From assembly GCA_029962745.1 (NCBI GenBank), contig CM057154.1:2259031-2323030 (forward strand): DNA of 64,000 bases, read 5' to 3'. The translations under genes were made by a program, and so were the position numbers. This document shows positions 18,166 to 30,735 of the stretch, in pieces (the first letter of the stretch is position 1; each line of letters begins with the position of its first letter). The DNA is from Echinometra lucunter (taxonomy: Eukaryota; Echinodermata; Echinoidea; Camarodonta; Echinometridae). A model generated the notes under the pieces. It worked only from the letters and a program-made list of their open reading frames with translations, was not told the origin of the DNA and ran no database searches.

Positions 18166-21100
18166 AGTACAATATATGTTGTTGAATACTGAAAGTACTC
18201 CAGCTATAATTTAGCATTCTAGAGAAAAATAGGGATCGGCTGTTATTCATGACGAGTTTCCTACCTTCATGTTACGACCACTGTCGTGACTATGATGACT
18301 GTCTAGGTGTTTTTGGTTACAAACTTTTTGTCATAAATGTTTTGTACACACATTTCCCAAGTCTGATATAAAAGGTATTTTCTCTCAAATTTCAAAGGTT
18401 CTTTGACATTGATAACAACATGAGAGACACTTTTAGTTAAATTATCAGACAGAAAAAAATGCGGACTAACATGACTAGCATTAACGCGAGTCACACATGC
18501 CCATGATATCGCTGGTCTATCGTAGGCTCAGTCAGAGGTTTTAATCGCACTTTTTAAAATAATGAATTTCATGTGTAATCTTTCTCCCTGTGAAACACAA
18601 AAGAATGGTCTAAAGTAATTAGTAACACAATGATGAGGGTTTATTTTTTTCTGGCTTAGTTCTTATCAAACATAATTTGTAGTTTGTGATTTTCTTTGAT
18701 TGTGATTTTCCTGGATGTAAATTATAGCGAATACTGAGAGACTGCGTTCAATAGATCTTTTTTGTATAAAGAAATTAGTATCGTTTGTCGATTTAAAAAA
18801 AACAAAACAATGACTACATCCATTTGATTATAAACAATGCTTATTGAAGATTTTTTCCCTAATGTGATATGTTGGAGATTTGTTGTTGTTGTTGTTGTTT
18901 AATATGAATGCAGATATTTGCCCCTCTCAGTCTCGCACTACAATTCATTAGTCCACATCAGTTGTATCGAATAACAAGAAAATTAAGAGAATTAATGGAG
19001 AAATGAAATTGTAAGGTCATTTAAGCCAGAAAGGGTGTACATTTATTGATAATGATCTCGTTCACTTTGCTGCTTTATAGATATTCAAGTGTATGAACAA
19101 AGCGTTGAAATACATTTAGAAATTAATCATTTTGATCTGTAATCCATATTACGTTTTACAGCATAGACCTTATTAACAGGAAAGTGCTTTCACTGTGGAT
19201 TAAAATAACTTTTGCCAAGAATATTTTGAGCATTTTCTACCTTGTATACTTGTCAGAACGCCATTGAATCAAAGATTACTTCCTGGTCAAAAGACTAAGG
19301 AACATGAATAACACCTTATAGCATGTATAGTGTACCCCGCTATGCATGTAAACGTATCTTTTCATGTACTTTCTGTTAACAGATGGTTCATTTATTTGCC
19401 TGTGTGAATACTGGAAGCAATTATTCCGTATGATGTGTAATTATGTATATGTATAAACTAAAGAACCAAACAAAAAACTAGCGATCAATTTCATCATCCT
19501 GTACAAACTGTCATTCACTCTGATGCTATACTTATTTCGGCTCTCTTTACTCTTATCATTATTCACGAGATATTTTGGCTCTTGATTTGATTACAAAATC
19601 ACATTTTCTATAAAATACGATGTTTAATCATCATGGTAAAAGTGGCATTATGGTAAAAAACAAAAAATACTGCATTTCTTGTTCTTCCTGAGCCAAACAT
19701 GGCTCGAGTATAAACATTGTGATGATGATGAAGATGCTCGTCATGATTATTACGAAACTTTGAACTTAGCAAACATTTAGAAGTGTTTCTTCATTCCTCT
19801 CTAAAGTATCCTTAGATATTTGAACTACATGTTTCATTTGCAGTAAATTGGCCTTATGTTTGATACTGTCAAGAAATTACTGGCGTATCAATGGCGGAAG
19901 AGGGTGCATTCAGTGCCTCTAGTAAACTTGGAAACTGTGATAATCGTGTATACATTTGGGGGCTGTAATAGAATTCTGCACATCTGGTAAATGTGTAATT
20001 TTATTTTTTTTTTCAATAGTAAGAGAAGTTTTTCATTTTACTTCTCGCCCAGAAAAGAAACTTGGTTACTAAACTGCCTTTGAAGATGAAGATCAATCTC
20101 ACATAAAAAGTGGAGTATTATAGGGAACTGGTAATATTGAGTAATGTTTTAAAAAGTTATCATATCTAATTAATGTATGCTTGAAATTAACATTAGATAT
20201 ATAATTATTGACATGTGGAAGTATGAATCAAAACGGATATCTGCTAAAAATGAAAAAAAAAATGATTGCAGTTTAGAAGCAATTTAGACACACATTAAAT
20301 GAATGGCGAAAAATGTCTGATATAGATATTTTCACTTTTTGTATTTAAATCATCAGTATTTTCATAACTAAATTAGATTACGGCTAATGAAATCCACCAA
20401 CGTTTTTGTATGGCCACAACGTTTGTAATTATCAATATTGTACCCATGAAAATTAACATTATTTTTTTAGACCAGAAACAGTGTTACAAGTTCCCTTTAA
20501 TTATTCGCATTTCATAACTGGACTGAAGACACATATCATGCATGTACAATCGGTTCTTGAGGTACACTTACTTTGTAATTTTTTACTGTCCAGTGATATT
20601 TCGGTTTTATGATTTACAAAACACTGAAGTTAGGAACACTTTTGGCAACCGAGATTAAAAGTAGCAGAAAAAGGAAATTTTGTTTCTGCTGCACTTCTAT
20701 AAGTTTGAAAATTCACTTTTACCATAGCGAGGAATCGTATACCTGTAGTAGGCTTTGCCATAGCCAGCCAGAAGTACAAATGTAACTAATTACAGCCAGA
20801 TAGGAATGAGAGGACTAATATTATCTGCTCTGTCAGGAATATTGACTAAGATGAAATATTAAATGCTTCTTCCAACAAACCGAAACTTTTGGAATTTTGA
20901 TGACTTGTCTTTATTGCAACTCCAGAACATGAAGGTGTGGACAATATCGTACACACATTGCAACAAAAACATGAGAAGCCTATTATCATTATTATTTTCA
21001 TAATAATCATCAGCAGCATTCTTCTTCTGTGAGAAGTTTATGCATTATGGTCATGTATGTAAAACTTGTGAAAACTTATACTCTGAGGTGCTGAGAGAGA

Positions 21101-21329
21101 CTTTGCTGCTGTATGGCTTCGTTTTCTCTAAAGAGTAGTCTTTCAGGAAGAAAGAGGGAGAGAGAGAGAGGGAGAGAGAGAAAAGCAGTTGTCTTCGCCC
21201 ACTTTTGAAGAATGAAGAAATGAAAATTATCTCTTTGACAGATGAGAGAACTACTTTGTTTTCCACATTTTCCAACTCTCTAACCTCTCTGTACTGATGC
21301 ACAGTTGTCAGTACCTACTAATTGTTCAC
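18166..21329. other. Intergenic part of TRIM unit 2
   Basis: Homologous throughout to 10376-13560. A stretch of about 70 bp near 19149-19220 (GTTTTACAGCATAGACC...) is shared with copy 4 but missing after copy 1. A (GA)n tract lies at 21150-21182. No gene is seen. Confidence 0.7.
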
Positions 21330-21992
21330 CAGGCGCGGTTCTAGAGCAAACGATTTGGGGGGGGGGGGGGGGGGAGGCTACTTGGGGCTTGGAGGATATG
21401 TGCCAGAACTAGAGCAAAGCGACTAGGCCTATGGCATTTTTTGATGAAGAATTATCACCTTTACCATGATAAAGAGTATATATGTAAGCGAGGTGACAGA
21501 ATGGGCTATTATTTAGATATCTTATTGTTAGTCCGCAAGTCCGTAAGCAATTGAGCAAAAACGTCAGATTTATCCAAGTCGTCTCGTGAATAGCATGACA
21601 AAGAGTGTATATTTTTTCTCGCTCGCTGAGCTCGCTCGTATAATATTTAGACACAGAATGTTTGGGGAAAGCGAATGAATTCTGCAGGCGAAGTGACCAA
21701 ATTTAAATATCGTATAGGCCCATCTCGTATTTTGATGAAGAATTATCACTTCTATAATGAAAAGGAGTATTATTTCCCTGCTCGCCTCACTCGCTCATAT
21801 AAAAATCACCAAATCTGGTTGAAATTGAAACGAAAATGTGTAGGAGAGACGAAGGAAAATGTGATTAACTGATTAAGGCAAACAATTGAAAGTACCCCAT
21901 GGGCTTTAGACGATTTAAGTAATGTTTGTCGGTAATCAGTAGCCTCTACACCCCCCCCCCCCCCCACTGAAAAAGGTCTAGTTACGCCCCTG
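21330..21992. mobile_element. hAT-like element remnant, unit 2
   Basis: Begins CAGGCGCGGTTCTAG after TTGTTCAC and ends GTTACGCCCCTG. It has a longer G run than unit 1 but is otherwise nearly identical to 13561-14208. Confidence 0.5.
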
Positions 21993-22619
21993 TTCTTCGG
22001 TGACACATAGAAAACGTATGATAAAGCAAATGTAAATACTAAAAATCTTAAGACAAACGTAAGTAAACCTAATATACACGCACTGCAGTATGCAGATAAA
22101 GCTTGGCAAACACTGCGAACAGGTTTGATCCAGATTTTCTGCTGATGTACGGTTTTGTTTTATTGGATTTTGCTTTGTTTTTCATGATTTTCCATGTATT
22201 TTTTGTAATTCAAACGTTTTTTTTTTTTTTGGCCTGAAAAATCGCGTTTTCCGTGAAATTCCGTGTTCTTCCCGGATTCCGTGAAATTTTTCCATTTTCC
22301 GTATAGCGGCAAACTGGGGACCTTACCCTAGACTTGAGGCATGAACCCTTGCTAAAGAAAATCCTAACAGTGTCTGAACTGTAAGACTACTACATGCCGT
22401 GTTAAAGTTGTTCCTAACTAAACCAGAAACTGTTCAAGACGTATTCTACTCAAAGTTTTATGGAATTGTGTTAAAGTGTCAAACAAAGTCTGCAAACATG
22501 GTCGATGGGGCAGCCCCAAACGAAGCAGTACCGCGAACAGGGTGAAAATGAATTGTGTTTTTTTTTTAAAGAAAGACACATGCACACGTTGTTACTAATA
22601 TGCCTATAGCACAGTAATC
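21993..22619. other. Intergenic DNA, unit 2/3 boundary
   Basis: Nearly identical to 14209-14839. No gene is seen. Confidence 0.6.
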
Positions 22620-22762
22620 TGTTTAATGTATGATTAAAAAATCAATATAGATAAAATGCCTTTTTCAAGGACGTAAGTGCCGTGTCGCGGATCGAACCCC
22701 CGATTCTCGCGTTTCCAGTCAAGTGCCTACACCATCCGACGACGACACAGGTCCTAATACGC
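22620..22762 (-). mobile_element. tRNA-derived SINE, unit 3
   Basis: Same insertion as at 14840-14982, nearly identical. Confidence 0.6.
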
Positions 22763-23412
22763 GAAATAGCGCCATCTCCGAAGTAGAGAATGCCCTTTTT
22801 TCTCCTTTCTTTCCTCTTTTTTCTTTTTTTTTCCCCCAATATGTTTGTAGGTGAGTATTTTTCTTTTGTGGTATAAACAATGCAATACGTATCGAGTTTT
22901 CATATAATATTGATTTTAATATGAATATTCCTTCTCCATTTTTTACATTAAGGAACAATCTGAATTAACGTAGAAAAGGTATCTGATTAAAGAGTCTCCG
23001 ATGCTTGCCGGTAACTGATTTTTCGAACGTTAGTATGGTGAATACAGCAAAACGAAATGAAAACAAACACGTCATACATGTCATAAGCCAGCCTAAACTC
23101 ACAAACACCTCATAAGCAAGCCTATACTGCATGCATAATAAGTCACGTGATTCGGTGGGAATTCCCAAGTACCATCAATGGATCACTCTGCTGTAGCTGT
23201 GAATTGTATTGAAAGAAATATCAGTTCTCTATCGTTAGATTGCGCACTTGTTGCATGTTGTTGCATGGACTACGGAGTGTTCAACAATCACGCAAAAAAT
23301 TTCGGTTGAGGTGAACCCGGAAATTCTATTATAGAGTATTCTTTTTATTCTCACCGTCGTTTACGTATTTCGTCGAGTGAAATTTGATTAATGATTATAT
23401 TGTTGGATTTCG
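22763..23412 (+). promoter_or_regulatory. Upstream region and 5' UTR exon of TRIM copy 3
   Basis: Nearly identical to 14983-15632. It ends at the donor TTCG|GTAAGT. Confidence 0.55.
23144..23166 (+). promoter_or_regulatory. E-box and perfect kappaB palindrome, TRIM copy 3
   Basis: CACGTG at 23144-23149 and GGGAATTCCC at 23157-23166, identical to copy 2, about 648 bp before the ATG. Confidence 0.5.
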
Positions 23413-23794
23413 GTAAGTTTGTTTGTTTGTTTTTTTTTAGAACTTATTTTGTTGACATGCATACTGGTGTCTTGTTCTATAACTTAATGAAAAATCGTAA
23501 AAGGACCAACAAGCTTTCATGGTACTCTCACAACTTGGAAGTGAAATATAAATATGCTGCTGAAAGCAAAAATGATTAAACATGTTAAATGTCAATATCA
23601 CAAGCAGAAATTTATTTGGTGAATGTCGTACATCAGAATTAAGGTAATGAGAGCTGTAGTAGTTAAGTAAGGATTATGTTAATGTTGCATCATAGGGTTA
23701 TATGCAGTTTAACAGAATTTGGGGAAAAAATAAGAGGTGTATACATTATGCAGTACTTTTATTCATTCTACATTCATTTTTTTTTTTAATCCAG
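23413..23794 (+). other. 5' UTR intron of TRIM copy 3
   Basis: Donor GTAAGT at 23413 and acceptor CCAG ending at 23794 after a poly-T tract. Confidence 0.7.
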
Positions 23795-23804
23795 ATCCTT
23801 GATA

Positions 23805-25942
23805 ATGGAAGGCGATCTTAAGCATACCATCACTCAAAGCCTAGAGTGTCCAGTATGTTTAAATATCTTCAACGATCCCAAGATCCTGTTGTGTTCTCAC
23901 ACCTACTGCAAGGGCTGTCTGGAACGCCTCCTGGAATGCACCGATGCCGACCACAAACTACTTTGTCCAGTCTGCAGAGGGGAAACCAAAGTGCCAGATG
24001 GAGATGTAAACCAGCTACAGACCAACCTAGCTCTGAAGTCCCTCGTAGAAGATGTGAAAAACCAAAGTCAGGTTTGTACCAATTGTGAATCGGGAGATAA
24101 ACCCCGTGCTGTTGTTTACTGTCAAGATTGTGGTAAATATCTCTGCATAGCCTGCCAAAAGATGCATTCCCAGTGGAGCGGGTTCAAATTTCATGAGGTC
24201 GTGGCTATGGATCAGATCACTTCAGGAAAGATATTTCTGAGAAGACGCCGTAAATGCAAGAAACATCCCAACGATAACGAGGAATGCTTCTGTTCTGTAT
24301 GCCGGAAGTACGCGTGCTTCAGATGTGGCGTATTAGAACATGGGAACAAAGGTCACCAGATCATCAAAGCATCGGTCCATGAAAGTGATCACAAGAAGAT
24401 CGTGGATGATCTGAAATCTAAGGCTGATAAGAAGCAAGCTACCATTCAGCAGTACATTGACTTCATCAACGAAAGGAAAGATCATATGGACAACGTCGCG
24501 ACGCAACGCGTAGATGATGTCACCAAGGCTTACGAAGAAGCTGTTCGACGGCTGGGAGAAAAAAAAGACGCACTCGTTGGTCACATAGAAAGGAGGAACG
24601 AGGATGTGAAGAAAGAACTAAATGTTATGAAAGAAACGGCTGAGAAACAAATCAGTCACATGACAGCCATGACTGACCTGGTATCCAATGGGATGAAGAT
24701 TCCGCTAGAGATGGAGGCTCTGGCTGCACACGACACGCTTTGTCAAGAACTACAAGATGCCCTGGGGAGAGATGATCCTGACTACGAACAGCCAAAGAAA
24801 ACAACCAAGGTTGGAGAGAGTTTCACTTTCCAGAGGAATGTGGGGAAGGATGAGTTAGGTCTTGGTAAAATGGTGACATGGGAAGTAAAAGACATAGAGT
24901 TGCCGACTAAGGATAGTATGAATGGCATGGCTGCTTCTCCAGACGGAAGAATGGCTGTGGGATGTGACACAGGAGGAATCGAAATCTTCTCTCCTGATGG
25001 TCAGTTACAGAAGACAGTGCTCAAGGATGTCAATGTCCTTAGAGTAAAACCCCTGTCCGACAGTCGGTATGTTGTACGTAGTACGTCCAACAACCTCTCA
25101 CTTTACACATCAGAGTGGGAGAAGCTGGATGTAACGTTTGAGACTCTGAGTGAAGATAAAGGTGGAGTGGGAGGCCTCACTGTAGACAGTGATGATCAGA
25201 TCTATGTCAGCTTCAGGAAAGCTAAGAAGATCCAGGTATTCTCACCAGCAGGTGGGAAGGCGATTAGGGAGATAAGATACCATGCGATGGATATGAAACT
25301 CGGCAAATCACAGCTCACAATGACGTATTAATCATTAAGTATAATAGAACAGTGAGAATAGTTGACCAAGCAGGCAATGTAAAACACATGGTAAAGAAAT
25401 CAAAAATTGACCCATACGCTGCTGTGACTAAATGTAATTCAATCCTGATCGCTTGGGTCAAGCACGGTGATGGGTTGGTCAGCATCGATGAGTACACCAG
25501 CGAGCTGAAACTCATCCAGACTCTCATCTCTGATTACAAGACTGAAAAACCTGAGAGACACTGGTACTCTTTACAGGAGTTCCGATCAGGAGAGATAGCT
25601 TTCTGCAGTCCTGACAGGCTTTACGTATTTCGCAAACAGATATTACCGAATGGAACGACACGCGAAGGAGACGCCACAGAATCAGATTCAACAGATGGAG
25701 GAATTTCAGATGAGGAGGAATCTGAGGAAGAAACTAAGGAAGAACCTGGGGAAGAACCTGGGGAAGAATCTGAGAAAAAATCTGAGGAAGAATCTGAAGA
25801 AGAATCTGAGGAAGAATCTGAGGAAGAATCTGAGGAAGAATCTGAGGAAATAATGGCAATGTCAGATGATGATTATGTTCTTTATGATGAAGAAGGTGAA
25901 GAAGATGATGTAGTAGAATCCGATATCGACCTCAATTATTGA
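23805..25942 (+). pseudogene. TRIM-type RING/B-box gene, copy 3, frameshifted
   Basis: Same architecture as copies 1 and 4, with RING, both B-boxes and coiled coil complete and all zinc ligands kept. At 25270-25279 the pentamer AGATA occurs twice where copies 1, 2 and 4 have it once. The +5 shift ends the first frame at 25331 (508 residues, inside the propeller). The remaining propeller and tail stay open in the shifted frame to the TGA at 25940-25942, with no other defect. It is either a very young pseudogene, a truncated but usable RING/B-box/coiled-coil protein, or an assembly or sequencing error. The tail differs from the other copies: SEEE and GEEP repeats followed by a DDDY...DEEGEEDD segment. 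The conserved AATAAA pair is not seen downstream. Confidence 0.75.
25690..25860 (+). repeat. Coding minisatellite of copy 3 (GAGGAAGAATCT)
   Basis: Twelve-base GAGGAAGAATCT units encode SEEE repeats in the acidic tail. Copies 1, 2 and 4 have instead a 15-base GAAGAATATGATGAA-type unit. Confidence 0.85.
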
Positions 25943-26432
25943 TGAGTTAGCTCTCTCGTCTGTTCCATCTTCATAGCATGGAATCTGACACTGACTAGGC
26001 TAATGTAGAACGTGTTAGACCTAACCATGCCAAGGAAGTTATATTGTCAAACCACTAATTTGCCCTAAATGTATATGAACAAGAGTGTGTACAGTATTAT
26101 GTTGTTGGATATTGAAAGTATTTCTAGCTACATGTGTATAACTAGGATTCTAGAGAAAAATTGGGATCGGTTGTTATTCATGACGAGTTTCCTACCTTCG
26201 TGTTACGAACACTACCGTGTCTAATGATAACTCTCTTTGTGTTTTCCGTTACAACATTGTTATAAATACGCAGATAATGCACATTACATATAAGATGCAT
26301 TTTCTCTTACATGTCACACATATCACATTTTAAAGGTCCTTTGACATCAAAGATTAATATTCTCATTGCATGAATATTCCGCGTAAACATCTCTTATGTA
26401 TATACATCAGCGTGCATACAAACATATCTTCT
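25943..26432. other. Diverged 3' flank of TRIM copy 3
   Basis: Recognisably homologous to the other 3' flanks (for example GATTCTAGAGAAAAATTGGGATCGG near 26151) but much more diverged. At the place of the conserved poly(A) signals the sequence no longer contains AATAAA. Confidence 0.55.
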
Positions 26433-26596
26433 GGGGCCCGTTGCATAAACTTTTGCCAGACTTTTTTTTTGCCAGGAAAAAAACTCTGGCAAATTTTTAT
26501 GTAATGAAAAACTCTGGCATTTTTTTTTTATTTTGCCATAGTTTCCCCAAATTTTGCCGTAAAAAACTCTGGCAAAAGTTTTATGCAACGGGCCCC
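26433..26596. mobile_element. Palindromic MITE (GGGGCCCGTTGCATAAA ends)
   Basis: The 164-bp element has arms of about 30 bp (GGGGCCCGTTGCATAAA / complement). The interior consists of repeated CTCTGGCAAA and TTTTGCCA words, so nearly the whole element can fold on itself. No coding capacity. Confidence 0.7.
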
Positions 26597-26827
26597 TGAT
26601 GTATTTCTGTTAAAAGAAAATTTGTATTTAATAGCACAATGATTTCCGTCTAATATATGTATGTGTGTATAAATCAGCTAGAAATAATGAACGATCTATT
26701 AATTATGCTGTACAAAACGTCACTCACTCTGATTTTATACTCATTTCAACTCTCCCTTTTTTTTAAGCATTCAGGAGATATTTTGGTTCTTAATTTGAAT
26801 ATACTGCCATATTTACATATTTCTATA

Positions 26828-27122
26828 ATGAATGTGTATTAGCTGGGTGGTGGTAACAGAATCAATGATTGTTAAGTAAAATCAGTTTGTCACGTATTTT
26901 CTGCTCAGATTTCTGCTCACCCGCCCATCCACACCCACCGCCCCCCCCCCCCTCAAAAGAATTTCCGATACATTCTTACCTTTAAAAATGAAGACCAGTC
27001 TCGCTGATAGATCACCGCCCCAAGTCGGTTTGTATAATCATGATAATGAATATGTATTAGCTGGGTGGTGGTAACAGAATCAGTGATTAATGATTAAGTA
27101 AAATCATTTTGTCACGTATTTT
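26828..27122. repeat. Direct repeat pair of about 75 bp
   Basis: 26828-26900 and 27046-27122 share TATTAGCTGGGTGGTGGTAA and GTCACGTATTTT with few changes. A C-run (26941-26952) lies between. This is a local duplication in the flank of copy 3. Confidence 0.65.
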
Positions 27123-27589
27123 AGAGCCTGGGGCTATTACTGTCTTATGATGCATACAACACTGGGTTTAGGACACTTTTGGCAAGTATATAATTAAATT
27201 ATTTTGCCAAACAGTCAGGAAGTATGTAAGGTGCATTTGTAGCATAGTAAACAACTTCATAGTAGGCTTTGCCACTAACAGTCATCTTGAAGTAGAAATG
27301 TAACTGATTACAACCAGAGGGCATATATGAGGACCAATCTCATCTGCTACCAACGTAGGCTAACAAAATATTAAATGCTTCTCATTACGAAGTTTTCAAC
27401 TGCTGATGACTCGTCTCCATTTCGGTTGTGGTGTTCCGAGAACATGAGGCCGTAAACATTATGGTCATGCGTTCAATATGGAAAATAGTGAGAACCATGC
27501 CTAGCTGAGTGGTAGTGTCATGCTAAATCACTACAGATATCATTATTTGTCTTATCATTTTATCATTATTATTACTTTTATCATTATCA
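27123..27589. other. Diverged intergenic flank of copy 3
   Basis: Matches the 3-kb intergenic block of the other units in patches (for example GTAGGCTTTGCCA near 27260). No gene is seen. Confidence 0.5.
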
Positions 27590-27915
27590 TCATCATCATC
27601 ATCATCATCATCATTACTTTTAGTAGCAGTAGTAGCAGTAGTAGCAGTAGCAGTAGTAGCAGTAGTAGCAGTAGTAGCAGCAGTAGCAGTAGCAGTAGTA
27701 GCAGTAGTAGCAGTAGTAGCAGTAGTAGCAGTAGCAGTAGTAGCAGTAGTAGCAGTAGTAGCAGTAGTAGCAGTAGTAGCAGTAGCAGCAGTAGTAGCAG
27801 CAGTAGCAGTAGTAGCAGTAGTAGCAGTAGTAGCAGTAGTAGTAGCAGTAGCAGTAGTAGCAGTAGTGGCAGTAGTAGCAGTAGTAGCAGTAGTAGTAGT
27901 CGTAGTAGCAGTAGT

Positions 27916-27947
<32 letters not shown>

Positions 27948-28045
27948 TAGTAGCAGTAGTAGCAGTAGTGGCAGTAGTAGCAGTAGTGGCAGTAGTAGCA
28001 GTAGTAGCAGTAGTAGTAGTAGTAGTAGCAGCAGCAGTAGTAGTG

Positions 28046-28091
<46 letters not shown>

Positions 28092-28326
28092 CAGTAGCAG
28101 TAGCAGTAGTAGCAGCAGTAGCAGTAGTAGCAGTAGTAGTAGTCGTAGTAGCAGTAGTAGCAGCAGTAGCAGTAGTAGTAGTAGTAGCAGTAGTAGTCGT
28201 CGTCGTAGTAGCAGTAGTAGTAGTAGTCGTAGTAGTCGTAGTAGCCGTAGTAGCCGTAGTAGCCGTAGTAGCCGTAGTAGCCGTAGTAGCCGTAGTAGCA
28301 GTAGTAGCAGTAGTAGCAGTAGTAGC

Positions 28327-28374
<48 letters not shown>

Positions 28375-28395
28375 CGTAGTAGCATTAGTAGTAGC

Positions 28396-28449
<54 letters not shown>

Positions 28450-28466
28450 TGTTGTTGTTGTTGTTG
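27590..28466. repeat. AGT/AGC trinucleotide array, about 0.85 kb
   Basis: Starts with ATC units, then is almost pure AGT and AGC triplets with patches of CGT, ending in GTT units. It is open in several frames (poly-Ser, poly-Val/Ala, poly-Leu, poly-Thr), none of which is a gene. Units 1, 2 and 4 have only a short ATT/ATA run at the corresponding place. Confidence 0.95.
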
Positions 28467-28914
28467 TATTCAGCAGCAGCAGTAACAGCAACAACGTTCT
28501 TCTTTGAGAATTTCTCGCCTTATGATATTAATATACATGTGTAAAACCGGTGGAATAAATTATAGTCTTTGAGGTGCTGGGAAAGAATGCTGCTGTATGA
28601 TTTCATTTTCTATTTTCTCAAGAGTGGCCTTGCGGGAAGAGACGGAGAAAAGAGAGGAAGAGATAGAGATAGAGAGAAAGAGGGAAAAAGAAAACAGAGC
28701 GAGAGAGAGAGAGAGAAAGAGACGCAGTTGTCTTCCTACACTTTTGAAGAGAGAAGAAATGAAAATAATCTCTTTGATTAGATGAGAAAAATACTGTTTT
28801 TCCACATTTCCCAACTCTCTACTAATAATACTTATAACAATGGTGAAAACTTGAATGTAGAGCACACGCACCATACAAGGACGCTCATGGCGCTAGTCCA
28901 GCAACAGTTTTCTT
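28467..28914. other. End of the diverged unit-3 flank
   Basis: Homologous to 13270-13530 (GAGGTGCTGGGAAAGAATGC versus the equivalent in unit 1). A GA-rich tract lies at 28640-28725. Similarity to the other units ends near 28870. Confidence 0.5.
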
Positions 28915-29260
28915 TAAAGGCCAAGTCCACAGCAATAAAAAGAATTAAAAATTCCGAACAAAACAGAGAAAATTTTCATGAAAATTGGATGTAAAATAGG
29001 GAAGTTATGAATATGTGAATTTTTCATGTACTCACAATTTTCCGCACATTATGCATACAATAATGACAAAAATTTCATATTTTAGCCATAAAAATATAAA
29101 GGTTATGGGTTATCCTAAATACTCCTTACATACCGAGGAATTATTCGAAAATCACTGTCAGTATCAGTACAATAATAAAGAGACGCTATTATAGAGTGCG
29201 GAATTTTTTTAAATGAATCTTCCCCTCATTTGGCTTCCTAGAAAAGTTGAGAGTAGAGAT
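28915..29260. repeat. Dispersed repeat (AAAGGCCAAGTCCAC type)
   Basis: Begins AAAGGCCAAGTCCACAGCAA and continues with AATTTTCATGAAAATTGGATG and GGGAAGTTATGAATATG, a pattern I associate with a dispersed invertebrate repeat. Boundaries are approximate and it has no coding capacity. Confidence 0.4.
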
Positions 29261-29734
29261 ATGACTTAAGGCTTGAGTCGGCCGAGGAGCTTTGTGATGG
29301 ACATGATGCTGTAGAAAGAGGTTCTTTTAAGGTAAAAATTATCGATACGTATCTACTATTAATAATTTTTAACTCAAATATAAGTTGCAGTTAAACAGAT
29401 AATAGGGAAGGGAATGAGGCAATTAAAACCTAAATCACTGTAGATTGGTCTCTGCTTCATTAACCCGTTGAATACTGAATTCTCTGATATCCATTATAGT
29501 CTTAATACAATGGTCACCCGGTTCCAGTTGCCAATGTGCTTTTTCATTTGATGCGTATATAGGACACAATGAAAATAAATATTTCAATGCCCCTGTAACC
29601 ACGCCCTGATTTCATTGACCAATCTGATCCATTAATGATAATCTTTTATACACATGATACATTACGAGTTCAAGTCTGTATCATTTATTTGATATGAATA
29701 TTTTTTCAATAATTACACCGTCTTTGGCATAGAC
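29261..29734. other. AT-rich DNA, no gene seen
   Basis: No supported feature. TTAACCCGTTGAATACTG near 29460 faintly resembles an end of the TTAA MITE family but no partner end is found. Confidence 0.5.
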
Positions 29735-30149
29735 TATGGTGGCCCTGAAGTACGTTCGACAACAGATCATGTACGACGTGAATTTCGCGGCCAACTTTTT
29801 GACCCGTGCAGCGAACTTTGCGTCCCAGTCGCGAATTTTGCGTCCCGGGTCATGAATTTCGCATCCCGGGCCTTTTCGCCTCCCGAGTCATGAATTTCGC
29901 GTCACGGGTCGTGAATTTTGCAGCCAACTTTGCGTCCCAGTCGCAAAATTCGCGACCCGTGACGCGAAATTCATGACTCGGGAGGCGAAAAGGCCCGGGA
30001 TGCGAAATTCATGACCCGTGACGCGAAATTCATGACCTGGGATGCGAAATTCATGACCCGGGACGCAAAATTCGCGACTGGGACGCAAAGTTCGCTTCAA
30101 ATTCACGTTGCACATGACCTGTTGTCGAGCGTACTTCAGGGCCACCATA
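29735..30149. mobile_element. Foldback element with 6-bp target duplication, copy 2
   Basis: Starts TATGGTGGCCCTGAAGTACG, ends with its complement, and is flanked by ATAGAC on both sides (29729-29734 and 30150-30155). The interior is made of inverted and direct copies of GTCATGAATTTCGC and GTCCCAGTCGC-type words. Same family as 5578-5945. Confidence 0.8.
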
Positions 30150-30155
30150 ATAGAC

Positions 30156-30735
30156 CGACCCTAGACGGCTGGCATGATCCCTTTTGCTAGTCGAAAATCC
30201 GAACAGTGTCTGAACTGTAAGACCATCACAGGCCTTTTACTATAGCTGTTCTTGACGCAGCCACGGACTCAATGATCTATTTCAAGAATCAGTGCACGGA
30301 CTGGCCAGGTTAGACTCTACTCAAGGTTTTATGGAATTGTTTTCAACTTTCAAAATAGAGTCTGTATTTGCGGACTTCTGCAAGCGGAAAATGTTTTATC
30401 CTTTTTTTAAAAATCCTTTCCTTCCTCTTGTCATACATTACACATGAAATTATTACAATAAATCATATAGAACGAGATCATCGATACAAGGTAGGCCTAC
30501 ATTCATGAACACTTAATCATATGAATCATATGAATACATCAACTGAAAAAAGGAATCTTCTTCTTTATGAGCTTATGCTAGATAGCGCCATCTCTGAGAG
30601 TGAGGCTGCTTTCAAAAACATTTTCTGTATCAGATGTATAGCTGGGTATGTTCTTTTTCACACTACGGAGCATTGTGAGTAAAGTGAAATAAAGTGAAAT
30701 AAATTAAAAGATACCTATATGCTAGTTAATAACAG
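30156..30735. other. Upstream part of TRIM unit 4
   Basis: Homologous to 14545-15060 (for example AACAGTGTCTGAACTGTAAG near 30197 and TAGCGCCATCTC near 30585) but without the SINE seen in units 1-3. No gene is seen. Confidence 0.5.

Noticed and set aside
23846..24088. Alternative frames over the RING region of copies 3 and 4
   Set aside because: Shadows of the real coding frame; the RING and B-box ligands are only in the main frame.
27520..28494. Long frames of poly-Ser, poly-Thr, poly-Leu and poly-Val/Ala
   Set aside because: They are readings of a trinucleotide microsatellite, open in several frames on both strands.
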